From NCBI RefSeq assembly GCF_010686725.1, contig NZ_JAAGWZ010000004.1:62001-126000 (forward strand): DNA of 64,000 nt, in the 5' to 3' direction. Under the pieces are notes generated by a model. The model worked only from the letters and a program-made list of their open reading frames with translations, was not told the DNA's origin and did no database searches. Of this stretch, positions 55,649 through 63,827 are shown in pieces (position 1 is the stretch's first letter; each line of letters begins with the position of its first letter). Source of the stretch: Galbitalea soli (GTDB lineage: Bacteria > Actinomycetota > Actinomycetes > Actinomycetales > Microbacteriaceae). A program made the translations under genes and the position numbers.

Positions 55649-57475
55649 ATGACGACCGACCCGACACCGCCGTCCGACGATCCCTTCGCCGGCCTGGGCG
55701 AGGCCGGGGAGCGGCCCCCGCGCCGTCGGCGTCGCCGCCGACTGCTGTTCTGGTTGATCCCCGTCGTGGTCATCCTCGCCCTCGCGGGGGCGGCCTTCTG
55801 GGTCGGCAGCCGTGCGCTGCAGGCGAAGGACCTCCTCACCGGCGCCCAGCCGGTGGCCCACCGGATCGAGGCCGCGGCGCTCAGCGGCGACACCGCGGCG
55901 ATCCAGTCAGACCTCGCCGACCTCACCGCCCGCGCTCACAAGGCCGCCTCGCTCACCTCGGATCCAGTGTGGCGCGCCGCCGAGATCGTGCCCGTCGTCG
56001 GCGCCAACCTCACCGCGGTCCGGAAGGCGGCCGCTCTCGTGAAAGATGTCGCCGACAGCGCCGTGACCCCCCTCGCCACGACGGCCGCCACGGTCAACCT
56101 CCACACCCTCGTACCGAGCAAGGGCGGAATCGACGTCGCCGCCCTCGCGAAGGCGTCGGCGACGCTCGATTCCGCGCGCGTCGCGCTCGATCGCGCCGCG
56201 GCCTCGGCCGCCACGATCAGCACGGCGGGCACCCTCCCCGAGGTGAAGTCCGCGGTCGGCAAGCTCGTGACGCTCGTGACGACCACGAGTCGGACGGTCG
56301 ATTCGCTCTCGACGGCGGCGCGCATCCTGCCGCCGATGCTGGGCATCGACGGTCCGCGCAACTATCTGCTGCTCTCGCTCAACAACTCGCAGCTGCGGTC
56401 GGCGGGCGGCATTCCGGGGGCTTTCGCGGTCATCACCGCCGACAAGGGGAGGATCATCCTCGGGCCGCGCTCCTCGGCCGCCGCCCTCGGAAAGTGGTCG
56501 TCGCCGGTCGTTCCGCTCTCGGCCGCGGAGAAGACCCTGTTCGGCGACACGGTCGCCGAGCGGCTTCAGAACGTGGTGACCAACCCCGACTTCACGCGGA
56601 GTTCGCAGATCGCAGCGACCATGTGGAAGCAGGCGTCCGGCGAGACCGTCGACGGCGTGATCTCGCTCGACCCGGTCGCCCTGGGCTACATCTTGAAGGC
56701 GACGGGCCCGGTGAAGGCCGCCGGTGGCATCACCCTCACCTCGCAGAACGCCGCGACCATCCTGTTGAGCAAGGTCTACGCGCTCATCCCCGACACCGCC
56801 AAGCAGGACGTGTTCTTCGCCGACGCGACCCAGCGCATCTTCCGCGCGGTGACGAGCGGCAAGGCGCACCCGAAGGCGCTGCTCACGGCCCTCCAGACCG
56901 CGATGGAGGAGAACCGCATCCACGTCTGGAGCGCCCACGCCGACGAGCAGAAGACGCTCGCGACCACCCCGCTCGTGGGCACCCTGCCCGTGTCGACCGC
57001 AACGGCCTCCGCCTACGGCGTCTACCTCAACGACGGCACCGGCGCGAAGATGGACTTCTACCTGCGGTCTGCCGTCACGCCGAGCTGCCCGAGTGCCGGG
57101 CGGCAGGTCATCACCGTGCGTCTCAGCTCGGTGGCCCCGAAGGATGCCGCGACGAGCCTGCCCCCGTACGTGACCGCGCACGGCTACTTCGGCACGCCGG
57201 CGGGGTCCATCGCCACCATGGTCTACGTCTACGCGCCGCCCGGTTTCACGGGGCGCGGCATCACCGTGAACGGCAGGGCCGTGCATCCGCTCGCGGCGAC
57301 GCACGAGGGCCACGCCGTGCTCGGCTTCCGTGTGACACTCGCGCCGGGGGCGCACAACGACCTCGCCTTCAGCTTCACGGCGCCCGCGGCAGCTGCCGCC
57401 GGCATCACGGTGACGCACACGCCGATGGTCGTCGCGGCGACGGTGCGCCCGGTGCAGGGCGGTTGCGGGAGCTGA
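55649..57475 (+). CDS. DUF4012 domain-containing membrane protein
   Basis: This 608-residue protein has a basic proline-rich start (RPPRRRRRRR), one transmembrane anchor (LLFWLIPVVVILALAGAAFW) and a long extracellular DUF4012 domain. Typical blocks are YLLLSLNNSQLRSAGGIPGAF and VDGVISLDPVALGYILKATG. The family is common in actinobacteria and often linked to exopolysaccharide or cell-envelope loci, but its activity is unknown. Two cysteines near the C-terminus may pair (TPSCPSAG, GGCGS). The ATG follows GAAGGTGACGCC. No envelope genes are adjacent. Confidence 0.88.
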   Translation: MTTDPTPPSDDPFAGLGEAGERPPRRRRRRRLLFWLIPVVVILALAGAAFWVGSRALQAKDLLTGAQPVAHRIEAAALSGDTAAIQSDLADLTARAHKAASLTSDPVWRAAEIVPVVGANLTAVRKAAALVKDVADSAVTPLATTAATVNLHTLVPSKGGIDVAALAKASATLDSARVALDRAAASAATISTAGTLPEVKSAVGKLVTLVTTTSRTVDSLSTAARILPPMLGIDGPRNYLLLSLNNSQLRSAGGIPGAFAVITADKGRIILGPRSSAAALGKWSSPVVPLSAAEKTLFGDTVAERLQNVVTNPDFTRSSQIAATMWKQASGETVDGVISLDPVALGYILKATGPVKAAGGITLTSQNAATILLSKVYALIPDTAKQDVFFADATQRIFRAVTSGKAHPKALLTALQTAMEENRIHVWSAHADEQKTLATTPLVGTLPVSTATASAYGVYLNDGTGAKMDFYLRSAVTPSCPSAGRQVITVRLSSVAPKDAATSLPPYVTAHGYFGTPAGSIATMVYVYAPPGFTGRGITVNGRAVHPLAATHEGHAVLGFRVTLAPGAHNDLAFSFTAPAAAAAGITVTHTPMVVAATVRPVQGGCGS

Positions 57476-57491
57476 CGCGCCGGGCATCCGC

Positions 57492-57520
57492 TTGACTGTT
57501 CATCGAACGCGTGTTCGAAT
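57492..57520 (+). promoter_or_regulatory. promoter of a leaderless, LexA-controlled message
   Basis: -35 TTGACT (57492-57497), spacer 17, -10 TCGAAT (57515-57520), then six bases to the ATG at 57527. The LexA box covers the downstream half of the promoter. Confidence 0.65.
57503..57518 (+). promoter_or_regulatory. LexA (SOS) box
   Basis: TCGAACGCGTGTTCGA is a perfect 16-bp match to the actinobacterial LexA site TCGAAC-N4-GTTCGA. It overlaps the spacer and -10 element, so LexA bound here would block RNA polymerase until DNA damage. Confidence 0.85.
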
Positions 57521-57526
57521 GTCACC

Positions 57527-58561
57527 ATGCGATGGGATGACCAGGCCCTGACGGCCGAGGAGACGGGAACGCTGCCCGGCCTCGCCCGACTCAGCAACCT
57601 GGTGCGGTCGGTGCGCACCCCCGAGTTCGCCGGGATCACCTTCCACGAGGTGCTCGCCAAGTCCGCGCTCAACAAGGTGCCGACCGCGAGCGGCATGCCC
57701 TTCGGCTGGACCATCAACCCCTACCGGGGCTGCAGCCACGCCTGCGTCTACTGCTTCGCGCGCAACACCCACAGCTATCTCGATCTCGATGCCGGCGCCG
57801 ACTTCGACAGCCAGATCATCGTGAAGGTCAACGTCGCCGAGGTCCTGGGTCGGGAGCTCGCAAAGCCCAGCTGGGGGAGACACCCGGTCGCGTTGGGCAC
57901 GAACACCGACCCCTACCAGCGGGCCGAGGGGCGGTACGGGCTCATGCCCGGGATCATCGACGCGCTGGCGGCGAGAGGAACGCCGTTCAGCATCCTCACC
58001 AAGGGCACGCTCCTCAGGCGCGACCTCGATCGTCTCGCGGCGGCGAACGAGCGGGTGCCCGTCGACCTCTCGATGTCGATCGCCGTCTACGACGATGCGC
58101 TGCAGCAGAGCGTCGAGCCCGGCACCCCCACGACCGCAGCCCGCCTGGCGACCGTCGCGGCGGCCAGGGAACACGGATTGCCGGTCACGGTGTTCCTCAT
58201 GCCGATCCTGCCCTACCTCACCGATACGCGGGCGCATCTCGACACGGCGCTCGCCGCGGCGGCCGCTGCTGGAGCGAGCGGGGTGCTGCACTCCGCGCTG
58301 CATCTGCGGCCGGGCGTCAAGGAGTGGTTCATGCAGTGGCTCGCGCGCACGCACCCCGAGCTCCTGCCGCGCTACGAGGCGATGTACGCCCGGAGCGCCT
58401 ACGCGCCGAAGGACTACCGGGTGTGGCTGGCGGCGAAGATCCGGCCGCTGCTGCGCGCACACGGCCTTCGCGCCGGCGTCGAGGATCCGGCGACCGGCAC
58501 CGTGCAGTCGCGCGCGCTGCGCCCCGCTCAGGCGATCGGTCCCGAGCTGACGCTGTTCTGA
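57527..58561 (+). CDS. Rv2578c-family radical SAM protein, SOS-controlled
   Basis: This 344-residue radical SAM enzyme has the iron-sulfur cluster cysteines Cys69-x3-Cys73-x2-Cys76 (RGCSHACVYCF). It also has a TIM-barrel-like core (VALGTNTDPYQRAEGRYGLM; LSMSIAVYDD) similar to SplB-like photoproduct lyases and the mycobacterial Rv2578c group. Its reaction is not established. The perfect LexA box in its promoter supports a part in DNA damage tolerance or repair. No intein is present, unlike some relatives. The ATG at 57527 is at the predicted transcription start, so the message is probably leaderless. Confidence 0.9.
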   Translation: MRWDDQALTAEETGTLPGLARLSNLVRSVRTPEFAGITFHEVLAKSALNKVPTASGMPFGWTINPYRGCSHACVYCFARNTHSYLDLDAGADFDSQIIVKVNVAEVLGRELAKPSWGRHPVALGTNTDPYQRAEGRYGLMPGIIDALAARGTPFSILTKGTLLRRDLDRLAAANERVPVDLSMSIAVYDDALQQSVEPGTPTTAARLATVAAAREHGLPVTVFLMPILPYLTDTRAHLDTALAAAAAAGASGVLHSALHLRPGVKEWFMQWLARTHPELLPRYEAMYARSAYAPKDYRVWLAAKIRPLLRAHGLRAGVEDPATGTVQSRALRPAQAIGPELTLF

Positions 58562-58584
58562 GCCGTGCGGCCCGGCGGCCGCGT

Positions 58585-58622
58585 GACGGCTGTGCGGTGG
58601 CGGGACGGCTGTGCGGTGGCGG
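58585..58622. repeat. 19-bp tandem duplication
   Basis: GACGGCTGTGCGGTGGCGG occurs twice in direct succession, 24 bases after the radical SAM gene stop. The 227-base gap holding it has no gene; a -10-like TACATT lies at 58723. Confidence 0.75.
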
Positions 58623-58788
58623 GACAGAGCACCCGAGGCTCGCGCATGACGCCGGCGCAGCAGCGGGGCACAAAGTGGCCATAAACAACTCGTAAATCCG
58701 CGGATGAGCCCACAAAACGGGGTACATTGAGCGCAGGCGCACTGCCATACTTCGAGGGCGGGCACGTCGTCCGAACGGAGGAGGGCAG

Positions 58789-60012
58789 GTGGCGCCGGAA
58801 CAGTCGTTCTCGCTCAGCATCCACGCGATGAACCGCGCCTTCCGACGCTTCGCCCACCTCATCGCCGCGGTCTGCCTCGCCGGCTCCTTCCTCATCGTCC
58901 TCGCGTACCAGCTGAGCGATCCCGGTCTCGTCCTCTGGCCCGCCGCCGTACCGCACGTAATCACGATCATCCTCCTGCTCGTGCTCGACCGCAGACCCTC
59001 GCGGGTGGCGGCGGCTGCGTACCTCGGCGTGGGTGCGGCCGGGCTGTACCTGAGCTCGGTCATCCTCATGCAGCGGCTGCCCGCCGTCTCGTCGACCGAC
59101 GCCTACGTGCTCGACCTCGTCGTCGTCGCCCTCACCCTCGTCGCGGGTTCGGGGCAGCAGGCGCGCCGCACCGTGCTGTGGACGCTCGGCGGGTATCTCG
59201 GCGGCACGGCGGCGACGCTGCTCGCCGCCCTGCACAGCGGTGTGCGCCAGGAACTCGACAGGGGAACCCTCCTCGTCGTCGTGGGGGTCGTCGCCGTCGT
59301 GCTGACCGCTGCGATCACGCGTCCCCGGCGGGCGCACGCGGCCCCGCAACTCGACCGGGCGGCGATCGACGAGCGCGTCTCCGAGCTGCGCTACCGCATC
59401 GAGTTCAAGGCGGCAGCGCTCATGCACGACACCGTGCTGAATCACCTCGCCGCGGTCGCCCACTCGGACACCGGCGAGCTGTCACCGCGACTGCGCCGCG
59501 CGATCGAGCGCGACCTCGAGGTGCTGATCGGCGAGGAGTGGCTCGCCGACCCCTCGCCCGAGGTGGATGCCCGGGCTCGCGCCGACTGGCGCAACAGCTC
59601 CCTCTACGCGGCCGTCGGCGAGGCGAGGTCCCGCTCGCTCACGATCGACCTCAGTGGCGACCTGGCCGCGGTCGGGCGTCTCGACCGGGAGCGCGACGCC
59701 GCCGTGGGGCTCGCCGTGGCGCAGTGCCTCGTGAACGTCGAGAAGCACGCCGGGGTCGACCGGGTCGAACTCGTCGTCGTCGGCTCGGCGGAGGAGGTGT
59801 CGGTGATGGTGATCGACTCCGGCCGCGGCTTCGTGGTCGAGGGCGTCGCGGCCGATCGCCTCGGCCTCCGCCAGTCGGTGCGGGGCCGGATCGAGGCGGT
59901 CGGGGGCGACGTGCACGTGTGGTCGACGCCGGGGCGCGGCACCTCGGTGGTCATCCGCGTGCCGGCCGGCTCGGGGCTGCCGGGTGAGGCGGACGGGGGC
60001 GGTCATGACTGA
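58789..60012 (+). CDS. membrane sensor histidine kinase (HisKA_3-like)
   Basis: This 407-residue protein has about six membrane helices (to residue 185) and then a complete kinase core. The phospho-accepting His213 lies in AALMHDTVLNHLAAV. The N-box Asn316 is in CLVNVEKHAG, the G1 box in VIDSGRGF (Asp343) and the G2 box in STPGRGTSVVIRVP. It lacks a recognisable extracellular sensor domain, so the signal may be sensed in the membrane. GGAGGAGGG precedes the GTG. Its 3' end overlaps the next gene by eight bases. The response regulator two genes on is its likely partner. Confidence 0.87.
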   Translation: MAPEQSFSLSIHAMNRAFRRFAHLIAAVCLAGSFLIVLAYQLSDPGLVLWPAAVPHVITIILLLVLDRRPSRVAAAAYLGVGAAGLYLSSVILMQRLPAVSSTDAYVLDLVVVALTLVAGSGQQARRTVLWTLGGYLGGTAATLLAALHSGVRQELDRGTLLVVVGVVAVVLTAAITRPRRAHAAPQLDRAAIDERVSELRYRIEFKAAALMHDTVLNHLAAVAHSDTGELSPRLRRAIERDLEVLIGEEWLADPSPEVDARARADWRNSSLYAAVGEARSRSLTIDLSGDLAAVGRLDRERDAAVGLAVAQCLVNVEKHAGVDRVELVVVGSAEEVSVMVIDSGRGFVVEGVAADRLGLRQSVRGRIEAVGGDVHVWSTPGRGTSVVIRVPAGSGLPGEADGGGHD

Positions 60013-61168
60013 CCGTCGCGACCAGTCGTTCCAGCAGCTCGACCCGGTCGGCGGATTCTCGGCGCGCCCGGTCACCCTGCTCCTCGCCGTCGTGGTGGTC
60101 GCCTACGTGGTGGCGACCACCCTGATCGACCTCTCGACCATCCGCGACCTGCCGCTCGCCCTCTTCGCCGTCGTCGCCATCGGGATGTGCTCGCTCGGGC
60201 TCGTCATCTGGTCGAGCCCCCTGCGCGCGCCCTTCCCCTCGGCCGGGTTCGCCGTGATCGTGCTGCTCGCCCTCGCCGCCATGATCCTCATCGCGTACGC
60301 CGGCTGGCACGAGGCGATCCTGGTTCCGGACTGGTGGGGCCCCGTTGCGGTCGGGCTCATCCTCGTCGCCCTCGCGCCCTATCGTCCGCCGCGCGAGATC
60401 CTCGCCGTCACCCTGCTCGGCGTGCTCACGGTTGCCGTGCTCGTCTTCGTTGCGAGCTCGGTGCGGGTCAAGGATGCGCCGCCGCTGGCGATCCTCGTCG
60501 AAACCGCACTCCCGCTCGTCGCCATGGGTCTCGCGAGCGCCGCGTACGCCTCCTCGCTCGGCCGCACCGTCGACTCGCTCCGCAGCAGCGCGGAGGAGGC
60601 GACGCGGGCCGCCACCGATTCGCTGCGGGGCGACATCGCCCGCTCGGTGCAGCAGGACCGCGTCTCCATCCTCGATGAGAGCGTCGTTCCCTTTCTCACC
60701 GAGCTGCTGCGCACGCGCGAGGTCACCGAGGAGACGCGCGACAGGGCCGCCGAGATCGCCGCCGCCATTAGAGCCGTCATGGTGGCCGACGTCGACCGCA
60801 CCTGGCTCGACACCGTCATCGACCATGGCGCGCGGATGATCGTGCACCCGTCCCCCCTGGGCTCGGAGGTGCTCGCCGACGACCATCGGCTCGCGCCCGC
60901 GATGTCCACGCAGCAGCGCACCGTCGTGCGCGCCTACCTCGTCGCCCTGCTCGCGCACCCGGGCTTCGACCCCGACGGATTCTCGGTCACGCTGACGCGG
61001 GCCGGCGATCGGGCGGCACTCGTGCTGCGGGCGAAACTCGACCTGGATGAGTCGGTGCAGCGGTCATCCCTCGCCGCCTACTACGCCGTGCTTCGAATCG
61101 TGTTCCCCGATCTCACCGTCTCGTTCTCCCCGCCGCACCTCACACTAAGGTTTTCCTATGCCCTCTAA
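60005..61168 (+). CDS. histidine-kinase-like membrane protein lacking catalytic residues (pseudokinase)
   Basis: This 387-residue protein has six membrane helices, then a domain that lines up with the dimerisation helix of the preceding kinase. SILDESVVPFL stands where that kinase has ALMHDTVLNHL, and Asp224 replaces the phosphorylated His. The C-terminal part (LVALLAHPGFDPDGF on) keeps the length of an ATPase domain but has no N-box Asn or glycine boxes. It is thus best read as a catalytically dead partner kinase. It overlaps both neighbours (8 bases before, 11 bases after), so all are co-translated. Confidence 0.72.
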   Translation: MTDRRDQSFQQLDPVGGFSARPVTLLLAVVVVAYVVATTLIDLSTIRDLPLALFAVVAIGMCSLGLVIWSSPLRAPFPSAGFAVIVLLALAAMILIAYAGWHEAILVPDWWGPVAVGLILVALAPYRPPREILAVTLLGVLTVAVLVFVASSVRVKDAPPLAILVETALPLVAMGLASAAYASSLGRTVDSLRSSAEEATRAATDSLRGDIARSVQQDRVSILDESVVPFLTELLRTREVTEETRDRAAEIAAAIRAVMVADVDRTWLDTVIDHGARMIVHPSPLGSEVLADDHRLAPAMSTQQRTVVRAYLVALLAHPGFDPDGFSVTLTRAGDRAALVLRAKLDLDESVQRSSLAAYYAVLRIVFPDLTVSFSPPHLTLRFSYAL

Positions 61169-61862
61169 CGACGTCGACAGGTCGTCGTCAGGTTCACCGG
61201 CTGCCACCCCGGAGGCGTCGACGCCCCGGGTCCGGCTCGCGATCCTCGACGATCACGAGGTGCTGCTCGACAGCCTCAGCAGCTGGATCGCGCAGAACGC
61301 GCCGGACTTCGATCTCGTGCTGAGCGCGAGCACCTGGCTGCAGCTCGTGCACAGTGACAACTTCCCCACCGACCTCGTCTTCCTCGACTTCCAGCTCAAG
61401 GAACCCGTGTCGATAGAGGCGCGCGTGCGCACCTGCCGCGCGGCCGGGGCGAAGGTCATCGTGCTCTCGAGCCTCGACTCGCAGGAGTCCCGCGAGCGGG
61501 CGCTCGCCGCGGGCGCGGTCGCGTTCCTCTCCAAGTCGCTGCCGATGCGCGAGGTGATGGATGCGGCACGCACCGTGATGGGGGTCGCCCGCGACACCTC
61601 GCCGCAACGCGACTGGCGGCCACTGCCCGGGGGCGCCGTCAACCAGTCACGCCCCAAGCTCAGCGCGGGCGAGGTCGAGGCGCTCAAGCTCTACGTCGCG
61701 GGGTACTCCACCGCGGAGGTCGCCGAGCGGCTCAACGTGCAATACGAGACCGCGAAGACGTATCTTCGACGGGTACGGGAAAAATACGCGAAGGCGGGGC
61801 GCCCGGCCAGCAAGAAGGCCGACCTCATCCGCCGCGCCGCAGAGGACGGGTACCTGCTCTAG
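61158..61862 (+). CDS. NarL/FixJ-family response regulator
   Basis: This 234-residue DNA-binding regulator has a receiver domain with the acidic pair Asp31-Asp32 (LAILDDHEVLL), phospho-acceptor Asp77 (LVFLDFQL), switch Ser and Lys126 (AFLSKSLP). It ends in a LuxR-type helix-turn-helix from about residue 168 (LSAGEVEALKLYVAGYSTAE, then TAKTYLRRVREKYAKAGR). Its start overlaps the pseudokinase gene and its stop overlaps the tdk start (TAGTG). It is phosphorylated presumably by the kinase at 58789. Target genes are unknown. Confidence 0.9.
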   Translation: MPSNDVDRSSSGSPAATPEASTPRVRLAILDDHEVLLDSLSSWIAQNAPDFDLVLSASTWLQLVHSDNFPTDLVFLDFQLKEPVSIEARVRTCRAAGAKVIVLSSLDSQESRERALAAGAVAFLSKSLPMREVMDAARTVMGVARDTSPQRDWRPLPGGAVNQSRPKLSAGEVEALKLYVAGYSTAEVAERLNVQYETAKTYLRRVREKYAKAGRPASKKADLIRRAAEDGYLL

Positions 61863-62527
61863 TGTCAAAGCTCTACTTCCGCCACGGCGCCATGAACAGC
61901 GGCAAGAGCACGGCTCTCCTGCAGGCCGCGTTCAACTACGAGGAGCGCGGCCAGCAGGTGCTCCTCGCCAAGCCGCAGATCGACACCAAGGGCGACTCGC
62001 TCATCGTCTCCCGGCTCGGGGTGAGCCGGCCGGTCGACTTCACCGTCGCGCCCAGCGACGACATCTACGAGGTCTTCACCGCGAATCGCGCGCGCGTGCG
62101 GCGGCAGACCGGCCTCGACGTCAGCTGCCTGCTCGTCGATGAGGCCCAATTCCTCACCGAGGGGCAGGTGGATGACCTGCTCCGCATCGCCATCCTCGAG
62201 GGCGTGCCCGTGCTCGCCTACGGCATCCGCACCGACTTCCAGACGGTGGCCTTCCCGGGCAGCCGCCGCCTCCTCGAGATCGCGCACTCGCTCGAGGAGC
62301 TGAAGACGATCTGCCGCTGCGGCCGCAAGGCCATGTTCAACGCGCGGAAGGTGGGCGAGAACTACGTGTTCGATGGCGATCAGGTCGCCATCGACGGTGT
62401 CGACGTCACCTACGAGTCGCTCTGCGGGGCGTGCTACCTGGAGGAGAGCCAGGGCGTGCTGAACAACGGGTGGCGCCCCAAGGCGGAGTTCAGCTACCAG
62501 GGCGGGCCGGACGCCGACTTCACCTGA
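61862..62527 (+). CDS. tdk: thymidine kinase
   Basis: This 221-residue type II thymidine kinase salvages thymidine to dTMP. It has a P-loop (GAMNSGKSTALLQAAFNYEE), Walker B region (SCLLVDEAQFLTEGQVDDL) and the four zinc cysteines (ICRCGRKAMFN and LCGACYLEE). The GTG at 61862 overlaps the stop of the response regulator, which couples a nucleotide-salvage enzyme to the kinase/regulator trio. The length is normal. Confidence 0.96.
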   Translation: MSKLYFRHGAMNSGKSTALLQAAFNYEERGQQVLLAKPQIDTKGDSLIVSRLGVSRPVDFTVAPSDDIYEVFTANRARVRRQTGLDVSCLLVDEAQFLTEGQVDDLLRIAILEGVPVLAYGIRTDFQTVAFPGSRRLLEIAHSLEELKTICRCGRKAMFNARKVGENYVFDGDQVAIDGVDVTYESLCGACYLEESQGVLNNGWRPKAEFSYQGGPDADFT

Positions 62528-62576
62528 GCCGCGCCCCGCATCGGCGCCGCACCGCCGCACCGCCGCACCGCCTGAA

Positions 62577-62646
62577 TAAACAGAGCCCCGGGCATAAACA
62601 GAGCCCCTGAACAAACAGAGCCCCTGAATCAACAGAGCCCCGGGCA
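62577..62646. repeat. four tandem 17-18-bp units with GAGCCCC core
   Basis: Units at 62577, 62595, 62612 and 62629 share the pattern (t/c)(a/c)AACAGAGCCCC followed by GGGCA or TGAA. The last unit supplies the left arm of the terminator at 62636-62666. Each copy could pair with the same right arm GGGGCTTC. Confidence 0.85.
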
Positions 62647-62666
62647 TCCAACGGACACCCGGGGCT
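62636..62666 (+). terminator. tdk: terminator after tdk
   Basis: GCCCCGGG (62637-62644) and CCCGGGGC (62658-62665) form an 8-bp stem, extended by one A-T pair, with a 13-base loop. It lies 110 bases after the tdk stop, behind a tandem repeat. Confidence 0.7.
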
Positions 62667-62681
62667 TCTGATTCGACCGTG

Positions 62682-62755
<74 letters not shown>

Positions 62756-62787
62756 ATCGACTTCTCGCGACAAGCGCGAGGGCCTCG

Positions 62788-63756
62788 TCAAGGATAGCTG
62801 ATATCGGCGGGCGTCAGTGTCACCAGAACGGCCTCCGGCGGGCACGCGAAGCGCACGGGCGCGTAGATGGAGGTTCCGAGCCCGGCCGAGACGTTGAGGA
62901 GCGCGCTCCGGCCCGCGTGTTCCCAGATGCTGACGCCCTGCGCCTGGTCGCGCGGGATATCGCAATTGGCCACGAGTGCACCCGCCATGCCGGGCACCCG
63001 CACCTGGCCGCCGTGGGTGTGGCCGGCGAAGATCGCGGAGGCGCCGTAGGTCACGAAGGCGTCGAGCACCCGCTGGTAGGGGGCGTGGGTGACCCCGATG
63101 GAGACGACGTCGTTGCCCGCCGGCTCGTCGTTCCAGGCGACGTTCTCGCGCATCTCCTCGATCGCGCCCGGCAGCCGGTCGAGTCGGTCCCAGCCGCGGT
63201 GGGCGTCGTTCACGCCGAAGAACTCGAGCCGGTTGCCCTTGAGCAGCAGGGCGCGCGCGGCGTTGTTGAGGTTCAACCAGCCGAGCTCGTCTTCGAGGAA
63301 TCGGTCGAGCGACGCGGTGGCGAGGTCGGCCGATCGCTCGTGGTGTCGGCTGGGCGCGGCGAAGTACTTCATCGGGTTCTTGAAGACGGGGCCGAAGTAG
63401 TCGTTCGAGCCGTGCACGAAGATGCCCGGGATGCCCGCGAACGGTTCGAGCGCGCGGCGCACGCCGACGAGGCCGTCGAGGTGGCCCAGATTGTCGCCCG
63501 TGTCGATGATGAGATCCGGCTCGAGGATGGCGAGCGAGCGGATCCACTCCTGCTTGTTCTCCTGCCACGGAGCCATGTGGAGGTCGGAGAGGTGGAGGAT
63601 CGTGATCGGCCGCGCCCCGGGATCGAGCACCGCCATCGTCTCGGTACGCACGGTGAAGCGGTTGCGTTCGACGAGCGCGCCCCAGGCGAAGGCGGCCACA
63701 CCGCCCGCGGCGGCGACCCCGAGCGCTGTCGTGGCGGAGCGGGCGGCTCGTGTCAT
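62788..63756 (-). CDS. membrane-anchored metallophosphoesterase
   Basis: This 322-residue calcineurin-like phosphoesterase has an N-terminal hydrophobic anchor (about residues 8-26). Metal ligands are seen in [24 protein letters not shown] and [13 protein letters not shown]. The usual GNHD motif reads GSND here ([10 protein letters not shown]), a known variant in this actinobacterial group. The domain would face outside the membrane. The substrate is unknown. It is transcribed in the same direction as the cut-off gene upstream of it. Confidence 0.88.
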   Translation of the reverse strand: MTRAARSATTALGVAAAGGVAAFAWGALVERNRFTVRTETMAVLDPGARPITILHLSDLHMAPWQENKQEWIRSLAILEPDLIIDTGDNLGHLDGLVGVRRALEPFAGIPGIFVHGSNDYFGPVFKNPMKYFAAPSRHHERSADLATASLDRFLEDELGWLNLNNAARALLLKGNRLEFFGVNDAHRGWDRLDRLPGAIEEMRENVAWNDEPAGNDVVSIGVTHAPYQRVLDAFVTYGASAIFAGHTHGGQVRVPGMAGALVANCDIPRDQAQGVSIWEHAGRSALLNVSAGLGTSIYAPVRFACPPEAVLVTLTPADISYP

Positions 63757-63827
63757 GGCGGCGGGTCTCCGTTCAGCGGCGGGTGGTCATCCCGGGGGAT
63801 TCGTCTCTTCGAGCCTAGCCTGCCGCC

